Positions 62,990 to 64,000 of a stretch of 64,000 nt of DNA are shown here, one piece after another. The translations under genes and the position numbers were made by a program. Origin of the DNA: Porticoccaceae bacterium (GTDB taxonomy: Bacteria > Pseudomonadota > Gammaproteobacteria > Pseudomonadales > Porticoccaceae). A model generated the notes under the pieces. It was not told the origin of the DNA, searched no databases, and worked only from the letters and a program-made list of their open reading frames with translations. Numbering within the stretch: position 1 is the first letter of the stretch; every line of letters begins with the position of its first letter. Location: positions 62,001 to 126,000 of the forward strand of contig JAHEGD010000005.1 of the NCBI GenBank assembly GCA_024639885.1, read 5' to 3'.

Positions 62990-64000
62990 TATTTGCCCAG
63001 TTTCTTTTCAAGGTAGTGAATGTTAACTCCGCCGGCTTGAAAGGCCTCGTCGAGAACTAGCTCTTTGTGCAGGGGGATATTGGTCTTGATGCCGTCGATG
63101 ACGGTCTCATCGAGCGCGTTGCGCATACGGGTCAGCGCGGTGGCGCGGTCGTCACCGTGGGTGATGATCTTGCCGATCAGCGAGTCGTAGTTGGGCGGCA
63201 CCCGGTAGCCGGCATAGATGTGCGAGTCGACCCGCACGCCGAGCCCGCCGGGGGCGTGGTAGCCCTTGATCAAGCCGGGCTGGGGCAGAAAACTGACCGG
63301 GTCCTCGGCGTTGAGCCGGCACTCGAAGGCGTGGCCGCGGAAGACGATGTCCTCTTGGCGCAGGCTCAGCGGTTGGCCGCTGGCAATTTTGAGCTGCTCT
63401 TTGACGATGTCGACGCCGGTGATCATCTCTGAGACCGGGTGCTCGACCTGGACGCGGGTGTTCATCTCGATAAAGTAGTAGCGGCCGTCTTCGTAGAGAA
63501 ACTCGAAGGTGCCGGCGCCGCGGTAGTTGATCTGTTTGCAGGCGTTGACGCAGGCGTCGAACACCCCCTGGCGGACATCGTCGGCGATACCGGGTGCCGG
63601 CGCCTCCTCAAGCACTTTCTGGTGGCGGCGCTGCAGCGAGCAGTCGCGGTCACCGAGGTGGATAGCGCCCCCTTGGCCATCGGCCAACACCTGCACCTCG
63701 ACGTGGCGCGGGTTGGTGAGAAACTTCTCCATGTAGACGGTGCCGTCGTTAAACGCGGCCGCCGCCTCGGTCTTGGTCACGCTGACGGCGTTGACCAGCG
63801 CCGCTTCGCTCTCGACCACGCGCATGCCGCGGCCACCGCCGCCGGCCGCGGCTTTAATGATCACCGGGTAGCCGATCCGCAGTGCGGTCGCCTTGAGCTC
63901 GGCGGGGTCTTCGCTGAGCGGGCCGTCGGAGCCCGGCACGGTCGGCACACCGGCCGCCTTCATGGCGCGGATCGCCGCCACTTTGTCACCCATAATACGG
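62989..64000 (-). CDS. accC: Acetyl-CoA carboxylase, biotin carboxylase subunit (C-terminal part)
   Basis: The gene continues past the right edge; about 336 C-terminal residues are here, equal to residues from about 115 on of the roughly 450-residue family. [26 protein letters not shown] at the edge is the start of the ATP-grasp region; the Gly-rich loop [14 protein letters not shown], the [21 protein letters not shown] segment and [14 protein letters not shown] follow. It carboxylates biotin on AccB with ATP and bicarbonate, the first step of fatty acid synthesis. Confidence 0.97.
   Translation of the reverse strand, partial: RIMGDKVAAIRAMKAAGVPTVPGSDGPLSEDPAELKATALRIGYPVIIKAAAGGGGRGMRVVESEAALVNAVSVTKTEAAAAFNDGTVYMEKFLTNPRHVEVQVLADGQGGAIHLGDRDCSLQRRHQKVLEEAPAPGIADDVRQGVFDACVNACKQINYRGAGTFEFLYEDGRYYFIEMNTRVQVEHPVSEMITGVDIVKEQLKIASGQPLSLRQEDIVFRGHAFECRLNAEDPVSFLPQPGLIKGYHAPGGLGVRVDSHIYAGYRVPPNYDSLIGKIITHGDDRATALTRMRNALDETVIDGIKTNIPLHKELVLDEAFQAGGVNIHYLEKKLGK

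Overview
The window is about 64 kb of GC-rich, tightly packed chromosome from a gammaproteobacterium, probably related to the Pseudomonadales or Cellvibrionales. I infer this from gene content and order. FtsYEX-rpoH, hemW-rdgB-metW-metX-yggT-proC-yggS-pilT, ruvX-yqgE-gshB-pilG-pilI-pilJ, rpe-trpE, trpG-trpD-trpC and accC-prmA-dusB-fis-purH-purD are in essentially the order known from Pseudomonas aeruginosa. Several Pseudomonas genes are missing here: pilU, the pyr genes, pilH, pilK, gph, vfr and speD. Many neighbouring genes overlap by four bases, and GTGA junctions are especially common. I saw no rRNA, tRNA, insertion sequence or CRISPR array.

Layout. 1-4.6 kb: end of a TRAP transporter, a thioesterase, a hydrolase, exbD, mutM, coaD and rsmD. 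4.7-8.6 kb: ftsY-ftsE-ftsX and rpoH, the latter with a possible envelope-stress (sigma-E type) promoter. 8.6-20.6 kb: DUF423, trmB, an FKBP lipoprotein, lrgAB, dsbB, acpH, gshA with a coupled small gene, an RND efflux pump and a dicarboxylate symporter. 20.7-25.7 kb: folE, a vapBC toxin-antitoxin pair with a clear promoter and operator, ubiD, rho and trxA. 25.7-36 kb: metal efflux, hemW-rdgB-DUF4426, metXW, yggT, proC, yggS, pilT, ruvX, yqgE and gshB. 36-42 kb: a reduced Pil-Chp chemosensory operon in which the usual giant ChpA kinase is represented by a 453-residue protein of unknown fold and a small CheA-like kinase with one Hpt domain and no receiver. 42-44.8 kb: rpe, a haem-binding protein and trpE.

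The one clearly accessory region lies between trpE (ends 44783) and trpG (starts 51018). In P. aeruginosa the same junction carries the R/F pyocin cluster. Here it holds a small hydrolase, a large PLD-helicase-DUF3427 protein preceded by a duplicated 44-bp repeat, a metallophosphoesterase, a stretch with several stem-loops ending in a strong terminator (candidate non-coding RNA), and a DUF3800 protein. Base composition drops visibly over the helicase, the structured stretch and the DUF3800 gene.

51-64 kb: trpGDC, an OsmC-like protein, an unannotated 46-codon gene divergent from a LysR regulator with overlapping promoters and repeated ATGCATT elements, coq7, a metallo-beta-lactamase-fold hydrolase, purD-purH-fis-dusB, a VOC protein, prmA and the end of accC. 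All assignments come from reading motifs, lengths and gene order; no database search was run.
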